In this document: piece after piece, positions 1 to 13,235 of the stretch
How positions within the stretch are numbered: position 1 is the stretch's first letter
Layout: every line of letters begins with the position of its first letter
NCBI GenBank assembly: GCA_018857735.1
Contig: JABMCL010000106.1
Location: 482,501 to 546,500 of the forward strand
Reading direction: 5' to 3'
Length of the DNA: 64,000 nt
From: Alviniconcha marisindica
Taxonomy: Eukaryota > Mollusca > Gastropoda > Provannidae
The notes under the pieces: model-generated
The model's database searches: none
What the model saw: only the letters and a program-made list of their open reading frames with translations
Told to the model about the DNA's origin: nothing
Program-made: the position numbers and the translations under genes

Positions 1-480
1 AAGCGGAGAGTCCATTATTTTTCAATCCTTCGTTTTGTTACCTGGTAACATATTTCCTGTAATTGTACCCATCCATGATGTAATATGTCCGCGATTAGCT
101 TGAATTCCTCGCAGTCATTTGTTGAACTGTAACTCAACTCGGCAACAACTAGGCCCCATACAGTGTCCCCAGAATTTATCTGCCTCGTCGGTAACTGAAA
201 CATCAGCGCTGACAACAATGCGCTTCGACAGCTGATAGAAAGAAGAGAAAAGGGAAGCTACTGTGATTACAGTCCCTGGGATATGGCGCGTGTCCTCTTC
301 CGGCGACGCATGCGCGTTGATGACTCGTTCATTGCACGTGCTCTGTAATGGGTGAGTGGACGATAGGCCGAGCTGTTTGCTTTCGTGTCTTCAACAAAAT
401 CATCATCGAGGGTATCCGAGGTAATGTGAGAAGGAAAAGACAAGCCTTAAAAGATAACACGCACGCCAGCTCCACGCTTG
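1..480. other. Unassigned unique sequence
   Basis: Non-repetitive sequence with several CpG-containing words near 295-330. Open frames here are short and have no recognisable domain. I see no gene. Confidence 0.4.
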
Positions 481-499
481 TAACGTACTCCAGTCGGGA

Positions 500-527
500 G
501 CGAGCGAGCGCGCGTGCGCGCGCACGC

Positions 528-559
<32 letters not shown>

Positions 560-667
560 GCACACACACACACACACGCGCACGCGCGCGCACGCACAAG
601 CACGCACGCAACACACACACGTACGCCTGCGCGACACACACGCACAACATTACGCTCATGCAGCACT

Positions 668-724
<57 letters not shown>

Positions 725-819
725 CACACACAACCACACAACACACCACACCACAACACACACACACACACAAAGACACCACACACACCACACGCAACAG
801 ACACACACACACAACACAC

Positions 820-894
<75 letters not shown>

Positions 895-895
895 C
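500..895. repeat. (CA)n microsatellite with alternating CG/CA start
   Basis: The first 150 bases alternate CG and CA dinucleotides, then become long nearly pure CA runs at about 670-725 and 815-892. Alternating purine-pyrimidine tracts of this sort can adopt Z-DNA. The His-Thr and Cys-Val open frames across it are artefacts. Confidence 0.95.
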
Positions 896-947
896 CTATT
901 TTTTTTACTAAATGGCTGTTACATCTCAGTGAAGGAAGGGCCCTTCT

Positions 948-1065
948 TTGGTTAAAGCAAGGTTTATGAAAAAATTATTCCTCACATCCTGCGGGGACTC
1001 GAACCCGCGACCTTTTGATCACATGTCCGGCGCTCTAACCACTGAGTTATCTCCCCGTTCCCCAA
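948..1065 (-). repeat. tRNA-like SINE head fragment
   Basis: The minus strand reads a tRNA-like block with an A-box-like stretch (AACTCAGTGGTTAGAGC) and a B-box (GGTTCGAGTCC). The acceptor arms do not pair, so it is a SINE head rather than a tRNA gene. It matches the heads at 2825-2905 and 26825-26900. Only about 20 bases of SINE body follow before the similarity ends. Confidence 0.7.
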
Positions 1066-1270
1066 TGGTGCCGACGTTGAAGACGTTGTGTGAACTTACA
1101 TATAATTGTCGCTCTTCTAGTATTTGTCAAAACTAGTTTGGAAGTTCCTTATTATAACCGCAGTATTCTAAGTTCGCTACTCGTCTTATAGTTGTTGGAA
1201 AGCGCAGTACGGGGGTTGTACTTAATCATTTGTACTGTTCTTAATGATTAACTAAACGATAAGTATAGGT

Positions 1271-1272
<2 letters not shown>

Positions 1273-1366
<94 letters not shown>

Positions 1367-1410
1367 TTTTCTTCTTCTTCTCCTCTCTGTGGCCTCTGTC
1401 TATCTATGTC

Positions 1411-1502
<92 letters not shown>

Positions 1503-1507
1503 TCTCT

Positions 1508-1555
<48 letters not shown>

Positions 1556-1580
1556 TCTTCTTCTTCCTCTCTTCTCTTCT

Positions 1581-1653
<73 letters not shown>
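1273..1653. repeat. (CT)n and (CTGT)n compound microsatellite
   Basis: Pure CT runs flank a (CTGT)n block at about 1410-1470, with short CTT interruptions. The Ser-Leu and Glu-Arg open frames are artefacts. Confidence 0.95.
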
Positions 1654-1654
<1 letters not shown>

Positions 1655-1719
1655 CTCCAGCTAATATCATAACTGGCGGGGGTCACAGGTCAGCCAAGCG
1701 TGCAAGCAAAGGCTAATGA

Positions 1720-1835
1720 GAAGACTAAGATGGCCGCCGGCGCAAATCGGTGGGCGGGTCGGGGCTATTCAAATAGCCACGTGCCGATGACGTTCTGCTC
1801 GCTATTGATTGGCCCAGGTGCAGGCGCGTGATTGC
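1720..1835. promoter_or_regulatory. Possible TATA-less promoter-like cluster
   Basis: Within about 110 bases there is a YY1-like AAGATGGCCGCC (about 1727), a GC box TGGGCGGG (about 1751), a CRE half site TGACGTT (about 1788) and an inverted CCAAT box (ATTGGCCC, about 1807). Such clustering is typical of CpG promoters. No downstream exon could be recognised on either strand, so the assignment is inference. Confidence 0.3.
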
Positions 1836-2110
1836 AGACGGCACGCGGAAACAGTTTTCTTGTCTGGGCGGTCTTGCTGGGCACGAGGAAACTGACAGGA
1901 ATGACTGAAGGAAAGAAAAGAAAAAAGAAGAGAGAGAAAGAAAAAAAAAGGATTTTAGTGGCCACGGGTGTAACATGGAAAAGTGTGACAACAAAATGAC
2001 CATGCTGATTCTTTTGGCCTTTCTCGTTATTCGTTCTTTGTTTTCTCCCCGTTCTTTTCACCGACTGTCTTTGTGCTCGGGACTTTCATTCAGTTCTTTT
2101 TCAGTTCAGC

Positions 2111-2424
<314 letters not shown>

Positions 2425-2905
2425 TGTGGTGTGATTGATTGATTGATGATCACTTATATAGTGCTATTTTCCGCTCTCTTGAGCAGACTCACTGCGCTTG
2501 CATTTGGTTCTACATGAGTGACAAGCTTTTTATAGCGCGTTTTTTTAATATCCACCGAAGTGTACTTACAGCGCTGGCATGGCTGGTGCCACATGAAACT
2601 GCAGTCATCTCGGCGCAAGTTCTGTGTACACCATACAACCATGCACCATGTCACTTCATGCAAAGCCACATACGTAAGGTGTATGCGTGTTTAGCTGTAA
2701 CCTGCCACCTGCACCTTTGGCAGAATAACCGGGACCTTTTACGTGCTACTGCGGTAACACGGGGGTGGAACGGATACCGAAATAGAGTCAGCACAGAAAG
2801 TCGATCCTGGAGAAGAAAATTCTCCCACCGCTCCTGCAGGGATTTGAACCCGCGACCTTTCAGTCACGAGTTCGGCGCTCTAACCACTGAGCTATCCCCT
2901 ATCCC
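2425..2905 (-). repeat. tRNA-derived SINE, full length
   Basis: In minus orientation it starts with a tRNA-like head (2825-2905: AGCTCAGTGGTTAGAGCG, then GGTTCAAATCCC as B-box). It continues through a body of about 380 bases shared with 26825-27315 and 63150-63532, and ends near 2425 in a tail containing TATATAAGTGATCATC. Part of the body is open in plus frame, but this is a SINE body and not a gene. Confidence 0.85.
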
Positions 2906-2989
2906 CTTATCCACAATTTCAATGAGCTTGCTACAAAAAAAAGTAAAGTTGAATGACATGAGTATGTCTTGTGTCCTCGAGTTCAGCTG

Positions 2990-3708
<719 letters not shown>

Positions 3709-4154
3709 AGTTTGTCCCTAATAATTATGTCAACCGACATCCGAGGACATTAATCTCCACATCATCATCAACCTACGACTCGGACTGATTCGTTCTCCTG
3801 TTAGAGTTATTACACATCTGGCTTCTTTCCGGCTTCTGGTAGATCCAGCACTTGGAAAATAAAACAAACAAACAAAGAAAAGAAAGAAAGCTGTTGTTAG
3901 TGGCCCTTGATTGCATCGTCGGGTTTCCCGGACAGTAAACACTGCGTTCCTGTCTGTTCTTTGTGTGGCTTGTGTTCACAGGAGACGAGCCTCGTCGACT
4001 GAGAGGGGAAGAGAGACAACTCTGCATCCTTGCTGGACCTACTGATCGTGTTAGCTCCCTTGGCTTTCATGTGTGAACGTTCGGATTTGTCAGAAGTGAT
4101 CTTTTGGAAGACAGCACTATTGTTGGACTGAGTCAGGCTCTCTGTTTCTCTCCC

Positions 4155-4156
<2 letters not shown>
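3709..4156. other. Mixed unique sequence with a short dispersed repeat
   Basis: Bases 3713-3765 (TGTCAACCGACATCCGAGGA core) also occur inverted near 25455-25500 and 57685-57730, so they belong to a dispersed element. The rest to 4156 shows no gene. Confidence 0.5.
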
Positions 4157-4204
<48 letters not shown>

Positions 4205-4210
4205 ACGCTC

Positions 4211-4307
<97 letters not shown>

Positions 4308-4311
4308 CTCT

Positions 4312-4409
<98 letters not shown>

Positions 4410-4447
4410 AAACAAACAAACAAACAAACACAAACAAACAAACAAAT
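4157..4447. repeat. Compound (CTGT)n-(CT)n-(CA)n-(AAAC)n array
   Basis: Four different simple repeats abut one another: CTGT to 4202, CT to about 4310, CA to 4404 and AAAC to 4447. Confidence 0.95.
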
Positions 4448-4539
4448 ACACGATAGTCTATCCGTTCGATCATTTCCCCTAACTCCGGCATGTCCAAGAC
4501 ACTACATCCACAGGAATATTCGAAGGTGACTATCAAACA

Positions 4540-4960
4540 CTGACTCATGCCAGTCTGGGCTACGCATTCAACTTAGATTATTATTTTTAATTCGTTTTGT
4601 TTTTTTGTTTTTTTGTTTGTTTGTTTTTGTAGCAGGCTCATTGAATCTGAAGATAAAGGCATTTGTGTCACGTCTGTCAGGTCTTCAGACAGCCTAGCTG
4701 ACAGTGTGCAGGCCTTTGACCGCTTCCACGTCCATTGCCATTGTCAAGCTGGACATTGCCAGACCTTTATAAGCAGCACTGTCCTCCTTCTTCCTGCATG
4801 GTTCAGGAGCTGGTTTAGAAACCCGGGGGGGGGATGTCGGGCGGGCCGCCCAAAGAGGGTTGGGGGTTTCCCTGGACGTTAAAGAATAAGGCCCCCGTGC
4901 TTCAGCATGGGGCAAAAACGGGCCCAAAATGTCAAATAAATTTAGGGGCAAAAGCATCAC
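4540..4960. repeat. Dispersed element copy
   Basis: The stretch with ATGCCAGTCTGGGCT, the GTAGCAGGCTCATTGAATCT block and the following GTCTTCAGACAG-type block recurs, diverged, at 34148-34390 inside TRAF7 intron 11. I call it a dispersed repeat. Family unknown. Confidence 0.5.
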
Positions 4961-5710
4961 TTCAAAAATTTGTTGGCCCCTTTTTTCTTTTATTTAAAGG
5001 GGTTTAAAGGTGAATTTGGAAGGGTCTTACACGATAAATTTTCAACGGGGGGCACCCAATTTCAACACAAACCTCAAGATTTTTTAAAAACCCCCACCAA
5101 AAAACTAAAATTTGGGGGTGGTGGGGGGTGGTGGTGTGTGGGTGTGTGGGGGGTGTGTTGGGGGGGGGTGTGGGGTGTGTGGTGGTGGGGGGTGGTGTGG
5201 GTGTGTGTGTGGGTGGTTTTTTTTTGGGGGGGGGGTGGGTGGGTTGTTTGGGGGGTGGGCAGTTTAATTTTTACAATTTTAAAATTCCCAAAACCCCCCA
5301 GGAAGGGGGGGAAAAAACTAAAAAAGAAGACTGCTAAGTTAAAATAAGATCTAAAACAATAAAAGGATTAAAAAAAAAAAACTTATTTTTTTAGGAAAAA
5401 AAACAAAAAGAAGGGGGGAATTTTTATAATCCCCCCAATTTTTTCAAAATCGAAAACAAATAATGAGAGTAGAAACAAGACAATTTTTTTTGGCGAGATA
5501 TGGTTTTAAACCAGGCGATTAGGGGTGTGAAAGTGAATCTTGGTTTTTGGGGGAACGTGGTTAAGCCCTCAACACCAAAGCAAACAATACCCCGCAATAT
5601 AAAACCCCAAACACAAGCCAAAAACATACACAAACACAACACAAAATACACAATATTCCCCCACACCCAACCTTCCCCCGGCCCCAAAAACCCCCAGCAA
5701 AACACAGGGC
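4960..5710. other. Homopolymer-rich stretch of doubtful consensus quality
   Basis: Runs of G, T, A and C alternate without a regular period (poly-G at about 5160 and 5226, poly-A at about 5370). The texture differs from the surrounding DNA and resembles low-quality consensus as much as biology. No gene seen. Confidence 0.4.
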
Positions 5711-5714
5711 GGCG

Positions 5715-6003
<289 letters not shown>

Positions 6004-6007
<4 letters not shown>

Positions 6008-7401
6008 AATAACCAGTTCGTCATTGGCAGTTAGCTCTTAATCTGAGAATTACCATGAGGTATTTGAACAGAAGGGCGCCATTAAAACAACAACCCGTGA
6101 CGACATCAATACGAGAGAAGGACCGACAACTTTCAAGAACGGAAGGGGAAGGGGGGTGTTTGGTGTGTGTTTGAGGAAAGGGGGGAACAAACGCTTCCTT
6201 TACTTTCCCACAATGCGTCCGACACTTCTGGAAACGGAAGCGCAAGACCGGAAGCAGAACGTGACACGCACGTTCTCTTCTTTCTCTTTTCGCCTTCTGC
6301 TGGCAAACTTGAGGACTCCGGCTGTCGCGGATTTTGCAGCGTAACAGGTCAAGAGGCGCTGGTGAATTCAACCACCATCCTTCCCACGTCGAAAAAAAGC
6401 AGAAAAAAAACCCTGCTTTTCACGCAAAAGCGGTCCCGAACAAAACAAACAAAGCACACAAACAAAACAAAACAAAACCGAAAGAAAAGAGAAGCAAAAG
6501 AGGTGGGGGCAAGTCCGCTGTTTGTCAAGTTGTCGCCTCCCGTGTTCGCGCAACTTACCCCTGTTTCCCCGCCCGTTCACACTCCAGCGTCCCTTCACGC
6601 AACGTCCGGTACAGAGGTGGCTGTAGACACGCGCGATGCACGCGCTTCCAGCCGCACGTGCTGATCGAGATTTGCCCGCGTTCTCCACCAGGGGATTTGC
6701 GGTCCTTTGCAATAGGGCGGGCGGTGAGTGAGTGGAGGGAAACATCTTGAAGACCTTCACAGCCGCAGTCGAGTCAAATATTTTCATTTCAATGAGTCGC
6801 TATCGTTAATGAACCGCAGGGGTTCCCGAGCGAGACCGAGGCTTTTGTTAAGGACGCGCGCAGCATTGTTGTCACTCGGGGGAGGCTGAGGCTGGCAAAA
6901 AAAAACAAAAAAAAACGGGCCAAATATCGATAGAGCTCTTCTCGCCTCCGTGGCGGGGCGAGCGTTCTCGTGGGAGAGTCGGAAAAAGGGAGAGAACTTC
7001 TCAGCAGGCCGAAAAGGGGAGACAATGCCGGTGGTAAAGGGATGGAGGGGAGACAATGGCGAGGGTTGACAAGTCACAGCAGGAGGGATCGATTAAACGA
7101 ACTTTCCCACGGGTCCTGCCTTTGGGAACTTGTTGCACGCGTTCGATGGGTCGATGCGGAAGAGAGCGCTGACGCGCAGTGGTGGCTGCAGGGACCGTCA
7201 ATGTGGTGCAGGTAATCAGTTACCTTCATCTCAGGAGCGGTCACGGGTGGGTGTCAGTGACGAAAAGGTGCACCTGTCAGTGACAAAGGTGATGTGTCAG
7301 TCATGTCTTAACTGTGAGCCGATGATGCTGGTGATGATGTGACTTACCGATCTGGGTAGCCCCAGTTTTAGTCACCTTCGTTGGCCACTTTTAATTCCAT
7401 G

Positions 7402-7403
<2 letters not shown>
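6004..7403. other. 1.4 kb of CpG-containing non-repetitive DNA, no gene assigned
   Basis: Largely unique sequence with many CpG dinucleotides, for example around 6600-6660 and 6940-6975. Several frames of 60-165 codons are open, but none shows a domain, a convincing splice-bounded exon or a good start context. It could hold a promoter or untranslated exons. Confidence 0.35.
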
Positions 7404-7471
<68 letters not shown>

Positions 7472-7610
7472 CTTCGACCCCGTTCTCTCTCTTCTTTCTG
7501 TCACTGTCTCTGTTCCCACCACCCTCACCTCTCACTCTCTCTGTCTCTCCCTGTCCCCCCCCCCCTTCTTTGTTACGGTGTTCACACACACACACAAACA
7601 CACACCTGCA
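7404..7610. repeat. (CT)n and short (CA)n
   Basis: A CT run at 7404-7469, a degenerate pyrimidine stretch, then a short CA block near 7582-7604. Confidence 0.9.
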
Positions 7611-8350
7611 TTACAGCTGCAGAGGGTCGGGGGTGACAACCCGAGGTGACGTAGCTGCAGAGGGTGACAACCCGAGGTGACGTAGCTGCAAAGGATGACG
7701 GGTGACGTAGCTGCAGAGCTGCAGAAGGTGATGGGTGACAACCCGGGTGACGTACCTGCAGAAGGTGACGGGTGACAACATGGGTGACGTACCTGCAGTG
7801 GGTGACGGGTGACAACCCGAAGTGACGTAGCTGCTGAGTGTAACAGGTGATAAGCCGAGGTGATGCAGCTGCAGAGGGCGACAACCTCAGGTGATGTGGC
7901 TGCAGAATGTGACTGGTGACAAACCGAGGTGACGTAGCTGCAGAGGATCTGGGTGACAACTCAGGTGACGCAGCTGCAGAGGGTGACTGGTAACAACCCG
8001 AGGTGGCGTAGCTGCAGAGGGTAGGTGTGACACCTCAGGTGACGAAGATGCAGAGGGTCTGGGTGACACCTCAGGTGACGTAGCTGCAGAGGTTCTTGGT
8101 GACACTTCAGGTAATGTAGCTGCAGAGGTTCTGGGTGACACTTCAGGTGATGTAGCTGCAGAGGTTCTTGGTGACACTTCAGGTGATGTAGCTACAGAGG
8201 GTAGGGGTGACACTTCAGGTGACGTAGCTGCAGAGGGTCTGGGTGACACTTCAGGTGACGTAGCTGCAGAGGGTGACAGGTGACACCTCAGGTGACGTAC
8301 CTGCAGAGGGTCTGGGTGACACCTCAGGTGACGCAGCTGCAGAGGGTGAC
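7611..8350. repeat. Minisatellite, about 39-42 bp period, about 18 units
   Basis: The unit contains GTAGCTGCAGAGGGT and GGTGACACTTCAGGTGAC. In the minus strand part of the array (about 7887-8249) the 39-bp units stay in frame and read Ser/Pro/Thr-rich peptides of the type PRTSAATSPEVS. Units of other lengths break the frame on both sides, so coding status is doubtful. It lies just 3' of the zinc finger exon on the minus strand. Confidence 0.85.
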
Positions 8351-8450
8351 AAGCCCCGTCCGCCCAGCCTCACCCCGTCCCCCCCCCCCCCCTCCACGCT
8401 CTCCTCCACCACCCCCCCCCCACCACCCCCACCTCCCTTCCGCACCAGCC

Positions 8451-8545
8451 CTATCTCACTCGCCGCGTGCCACAGATCTCGCAGGTCCGCAAGGCCAGGT
8501 GGTTCGCAAAGGTGCAGGCTCTGCAGGCCCATCTCTCACCCTCCT
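8451..8545 (-). CDS. Possible exon encoding a RanBP2-type (NZF) zinc finger
   Basis: The minus strand encodes ERWACRACTFANHLALRTCE followed by ICGTRRVR and a stop. It has the exact RanBP2/NZF signature W-x-C-x2-C-x3-N-x6-C-x2-C, with Trp, four Cys and Asn all present. In proteins such as TAB2/3, RYBP and HOIL-1 these fingers bind ubiquitin or partner proteins. Near its 3' end the sequence CGGCGA|GTGAGA is a strong donor, so the true exon may end at about 8457 rather than at the stop. The 5' edge is not resolved. Upstream the frame runs into the 18-bp minisatellite, and downstream lies the 39-bp one. The parent gene is unknown; it could be an isolated exon or a relic. Confidence 0.5.
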
Positions 8546-8589
8546 CGCGGTCCGCCAGCCCCCCTCCCTCGGGGTGCCCGCGGGCATAG

Positions 8590-9075
8590 GCACGGGCACG
8601 GAGATGGGCGTAGTCTGGGGGTCGTCGTGTGTTGCCATGGGCACGTTCGTCTGCACGGGCACGGGTGATGTCATGGGCACGGGCACGTTCGTCTGTACGA
8701 GCACTTGGGCGGAGACGGGCACTGGTGATGTCATGGGCACGGGCACGTTCATCTGTACGGGCACGTGGGCGGATCCGGGCACGGGGGTTGTCATGGGCAC
8801 GGGGGTTGTCATGGGCACGGTGGTAGACATGGGCACGGGGGTTGTCATGGGCACGGGGGTTGTCATGGGCACGGGGGTAGACATGGGCACGGGGGTGCAT
8901 GGGCACGGGGGTTGTCATGGGCACGGGGGTTGTCATGGGCACGGGGGTAAACATGGGCACGGGGGTAGACATGGGCACGGGGGGTGTCAGGAGCGTGGGC
9001 ACGTTCATCTGCTTGGGCACGGCGGTGGCCATGGGCACGTTCATGTCCAAGGGCACGGAGGTGAACATGAGCACG
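8590..9075. repeat. 18-bp minisatellite
   Basis: The core unit is GGGCACGGGGGTTGTCAT, with variants ending AGACAT or GTTCATCTG, in about two dozen units. It translates as Met-Gly-Thr-Gly repeats on plus and Val-Pro-Met-Thr-Thr-Pro repeats on minus. A 2-bp-shorter unit near 8898 shifts the minus frame relative to the zinc finger. Confidence 0.9.
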
Positions 9076-9464
9076 ATCCTGGTCAGCGGCAGCCGCATGC
9101 TCAGTCGCCTCGTTGGCGTCGAAACGTCGCGAAGCTTGCTGTGGACTTCCCGGCCAGACCGATGGCGGTGGTGGTGGTGGGGTTGAGGTACCTACAGAAA
9201 TGATTAAGTGCCTGGCGTTAGTTATGCCTAGCAACAGCGGACTGAAAACACACAAAGCAGAATGTTGGCAGCTTTCTTCCTCTGTTTCCTGGAGCTTGGA
9301 GTTACACATCCTTATCGGCTTCGGCGTTGTTTGTGAAAAAGAGTGTGCGCAGTTCTCGTTTGCACTGTCGTCAGCGTAAAAACGAGTAGGTACAAACTAA
9401 AAGTGTCAAATGGGTGGGGGGGGGGGGGGGGGGGGGGTATGAGAACGACTCGAGGTTTTTTTAA
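9076..9464. other. Unassigned sequence with a poly-G tract
   Basis: Mostly unique, no recognisable gene. A poly-G run of about 23 bases occupies about 9415-9437. Confidence 0.5.
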
Positions 9465-9641
9465 TAATAATAATAATGTACATTTATCATGTGTTCATCA
9501 AGGCCATGAGCGCTCACATGATACATATTGACTTAAATACGATATTCTACACACATGCAGAGCACAGTCCTACCGAAACAAAATACATAAAGAATTCATT
9601 GAAAACACACAACACACACACAAAACACAACACAAAACACA

Positions 9642-9683
<42 letters not shown>

Positions 9684-9703
9684 CACATATTATATGCAAC
9701 ACA

Positions 9704-9763
<60 letters not shown>

Positions 9764-9769
9764 TATATG

Positions 9770-9800
<31 letters not shown>

Positions 9801-9805
9801 ACACA

Positions 9806-9866
<61 letters not shown>

Positions 9867-10022
9867 AACACACACACACACAACACACACACACAACAAC
9901 ATTATATAGCACCCCACACACACACACACACACCACACACCACACACACAACACACAACACACATATCACACACACACACACACCACACCACAACAACAA
10001 CACACACACCACACACACAAAA

Positions 10023-10050
<28 letters not shown>
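9465..10050 (+). repeat. Microsatellite-bearing dispersed element (family B) with (CA)n
   Basis: The head (AATAATAATAATGTACATTT, then a block with CAAGGCCATGAGCGCTCAC) matches 43650-43790. It leads straight into CA arrays that are broken four times by a TATTATATGC-like motif. Confidence 0.75.
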
Positions 10051-10056
<6 letters not shown>

Positions 10057-10299
10057 TAGCGAGCGAGTCTTCTTTCGGGGTCGGAACTTTAGACTTCGCC
10101 CCTTCAAAAATTCTCGGAATGGGGGAAAGGGGTGGGAGATGGGAGATGGGGGAGGGGGGAGGGGGGGTTGCCTACGGCTTATTGGGCCACTGACATCTGT
10201 TCCGCGCCATAAATACCCAGATCAGAGATCGATGAGAACAGTTCTATTCATATGTAAGCAGTGTCAACAACATAAGTCGGTACGTAATGTAAACACACA

Positions 10300-10755
<456 letters not shown>

Positions 10756-10859
10756 TTGGGGATTTTAACGTCCCGTCACCACCCACAGAGGGAAATGGAA
10801 ACCCACCAACACGGATACAAGTTTCCTCCTTTAGTAACGCGGTCGGAACAGTACTAATA

Positions 10860-11190
10860 GATCCCCGACAGTCTAGTGCTCTTATGAATAGACCCTAAAT
10901 GCTCTTACCCGTATACCCTACGTGCTCATCAATATACCCTAAGTGCTCTTACCAATATACTCTAAGTGCTCTTACCAATATACCCTAAGTCAACGAGGTA
11001 TACTTTTACATTTTAACTATTACTAACTCGTCCGAATGGACCACCGTCATAAGAGATATGAAAACTGGCATCATCCATTTGTCTCTCCAAAAATATCAAC
11101 AAACGGGGGGAAATGTCGGATTGACATATCATCCATTCGTCTGTCCAAAAATATCAACGCACGGAAAAATGTCGGACTGACATCACAGCT
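10860..11190. repeat. Two small tandem repeats
   Basis: At 10875-10995 a unit of about 28 bp (CCCTAAGTGCTCTTACCAAT) occurs four to five times. At 11072-11185 a 58-bp unit with TCCAAAAATATCAAC occurs twice. Confidence 0.8.
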
Positions 11191-11284
11191 TTCATGCAGC
11201 TCAGTTGACGCTGTATGGTCACCATCGATCTGCCGCTGAGGTGTGCCACAGAAAATTCATAAACGAATGTAAAGGTAAACATAC

Positions 11285-11372
11285 CTGGGCTGAAAAGAGC
11301 GACCAGAATATGGGGTATAACACCACAGAGAATAACCCCAGCCAAAACGTCAAACACTATCAGTAAATCCAT
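11285..11372 (-). CDS. Candidate first coding exon, signal-peptide-like
   Basis: The minus strand has ATG at 11372 opening 29 codons that begin MDLLIVFDVLAGVILCGV and stay strongly hydrophobic, like a signal peptide or signal anchor. It ends at a good donor, AGCCCAG|GTATGT. About 110 bases upstream (11480-11492) is a TATATATATA stretch that could be a TATA box. A short upstream ATG in a GCCGCC context (11386) opens only eight codons. No downstream exon could be paired with it, so this is a weak prediction. Confidence 0.25.
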
Positions 11373-11399
11373 TTCGTCCACGACATGGCGGCCTAGCTT

Positions 11400-11990
11400 A
11401 AAGCTATACTCTGTACTGTCAAACCCACTGCTTTTTTTAGATCGGTCTGAAATGCGACACGGATTTGCAGTGGCTCACAGATATATATATAATACGGCAG
11501 TGACTGCGTAATTGCCCCTGTTCGTCTCAGTGAACTAGCTGTACAGACAGATAGCTCTGTGGTCTGTCTTATTTTCTGTGTCACTGCATCAGTCGACTAG
11601 GCGTACAGATAAGCGGAGTTGCTGTTCTTGGAAAAACGTCATAGGTTTTTCGCTCCCGGCTATATTTAAGCTGGCGATGGCAGAGGTGTGTGGTTTGTCG
11701 CCGAAAGGTGGCAGAGGTATGGCAATAAACAGGCTTATTTATTTATTATTATCCTTATAATAATAGACATTTCTGAAGCTCCTACTATCAGGCTTATTTA
11801 TTTATTATTATCCTTATAATAATAGACATTTCTGAAGCTCCTACTATACGGCTCAAAGCACTAAACAGTACAGACGTAAAACAAAACACATAATGTGCAT
11901 CGAGACAGAGACCTGTTATCGGTTAATCAAAAAGCTAACACGTAAGGTACACACCAACACGGGTTCAACATAACTGATTCACACACGAAC
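11400..11990. repeat. Tandem 59-bp duplication and a family B element fragment
   Basis: The segment starting GGCTTATTTATTTATTATTA (11732) is directly repeated from 11791 with no visible change. From about 11850 the CTCAAAGCACTAAACAGTAC to TCACACAC stretch matches the family B element at 59775-59890 and leads into CA. No gene seen. Confidence 0.7.
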
Positions 11991-12194
11991 ACGCACACAC
12001 ATGCACACACACACACACGCAACCCCTCCCCCTCCTCCGCACGCACACACCCCCACACACACACACACACCCCCCACCCCCCCCCCCACACGCACACACC
12101 GTTTTCCCCCCAAACACGGGACGCACCCCCACCCCCCCAAAACACACAAACACCACACACCCACACACCATCACCCCGCGCGCGCTCGATCATC

Positions 12195-12225
<31 letters not shown>

Positions 12226-12392
12226 ACACATAAAAAAAACGGGGGGGCGCGCATCCCCCCCCCCCCCCCCACACACCCCGCGGGCACACACACACACACA
12301 CACACACCCCACGTCCCCCCCCGCCCCACCCCCCCCCCCACCCCACACACACACACCCCCCGAAACCAACACACACCGTACGCACACCACAC

Positions 12393-12449
<57 letters not shown>

Positions 12450-12640
12450 CCCCCACAACTCGCACGCACGAACACACACACACTCGCACGCAAAACCCAC
12501 ACACAAAACCCACAAAAAACCCCCAAAAACCCCCAAAAAACCCACAAAAAAAAAATTTTTTCCCCCCTCTCTCTCTCTCTCTCTCTCTCTTTCTTTAAAC
12601 CTTTCCCCCCCCACCCTTTTTTTAACCCAGCCCTAACTCT
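11990..12640. repeat. C-rich (CA)n array with homopolymer runs
   Basis: CA repeats are interrupted by many poly-C runs of irregular length. The overlapping 200-270 codon frames are compositional artefacts. As with 4960-5710, consensus errors are possible. Confidence 0.8.
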
Positions 12641-13235
12641 CTGGACACAAAACACACAAAACAAAGCCAGAAGGAAAGAAGACACACGAAACAAAGACAG
12701 GCGGGGGAAAAAGACACACAAAACGACCGTTGGCAACGGGACTGGTTTGAAACGTCACCCAACTTTTAAAATGTCACCTAACTTTCTTATCCCTGATAAA
12801 AAACTAATTCAAAAATCATAATAACCGTCATAAGACGCCACTATCTCGTTATAGTTTGGTCTCAGTTTTGATGTAGATTAAAAAACCGCTACACCGGTAT
12901 ATGTTTTCTTTGGCGACATTTGGATTTTCTTTTGACTTTTCGTTTCCGTTAGGGGAAGGGGAGGTAATTAGGAACGAGTTGGGGATGGGGGGTACGTTTT
13001 GCCTATTTTGCGTTTCGTTGCAACTTTACAATCTCTAAAGACCTTAGTCGACCTCCTAAAGGACGAGAGACACGTGGAACAGTTAATTCCAAAACGGCCT
13101 TGGCCGACCTCCTGACAGGCACGTTTAAAACTTTAACCCTTTCCCTGCTAAAGAACGTGTGCTGCGGAGGCAACTCTGTGCCAAAGGAACCTTGCAGACG
13201 GGTTAAGCCAAACAGAAACATTCATTTTCTACAAC
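12641..13235. other. Unassigned sequence leading into the 65-bp array
   Basis: Non-repetitive up to about 13,100. Then it is related to a dispersed element also visible near 57,310-57,390 (TTAACCCTTTCCCTGC-like start). No exon recognised. Confidence 0.4.

Noticed and set aside
990..1062. tRNA gene
   Set aside because: A and B boxes are present but acceptor stems do not pair, and the same block heads several SINE copies.
8280..9203. 307-codon plus open frame with Met-Gly-Thr-Gly repeats
   Set aside because: Produced by the 18-bp minisatellite. It starts inside another repeat, and the better coding signal (zinc finger) is on the opposite strand.
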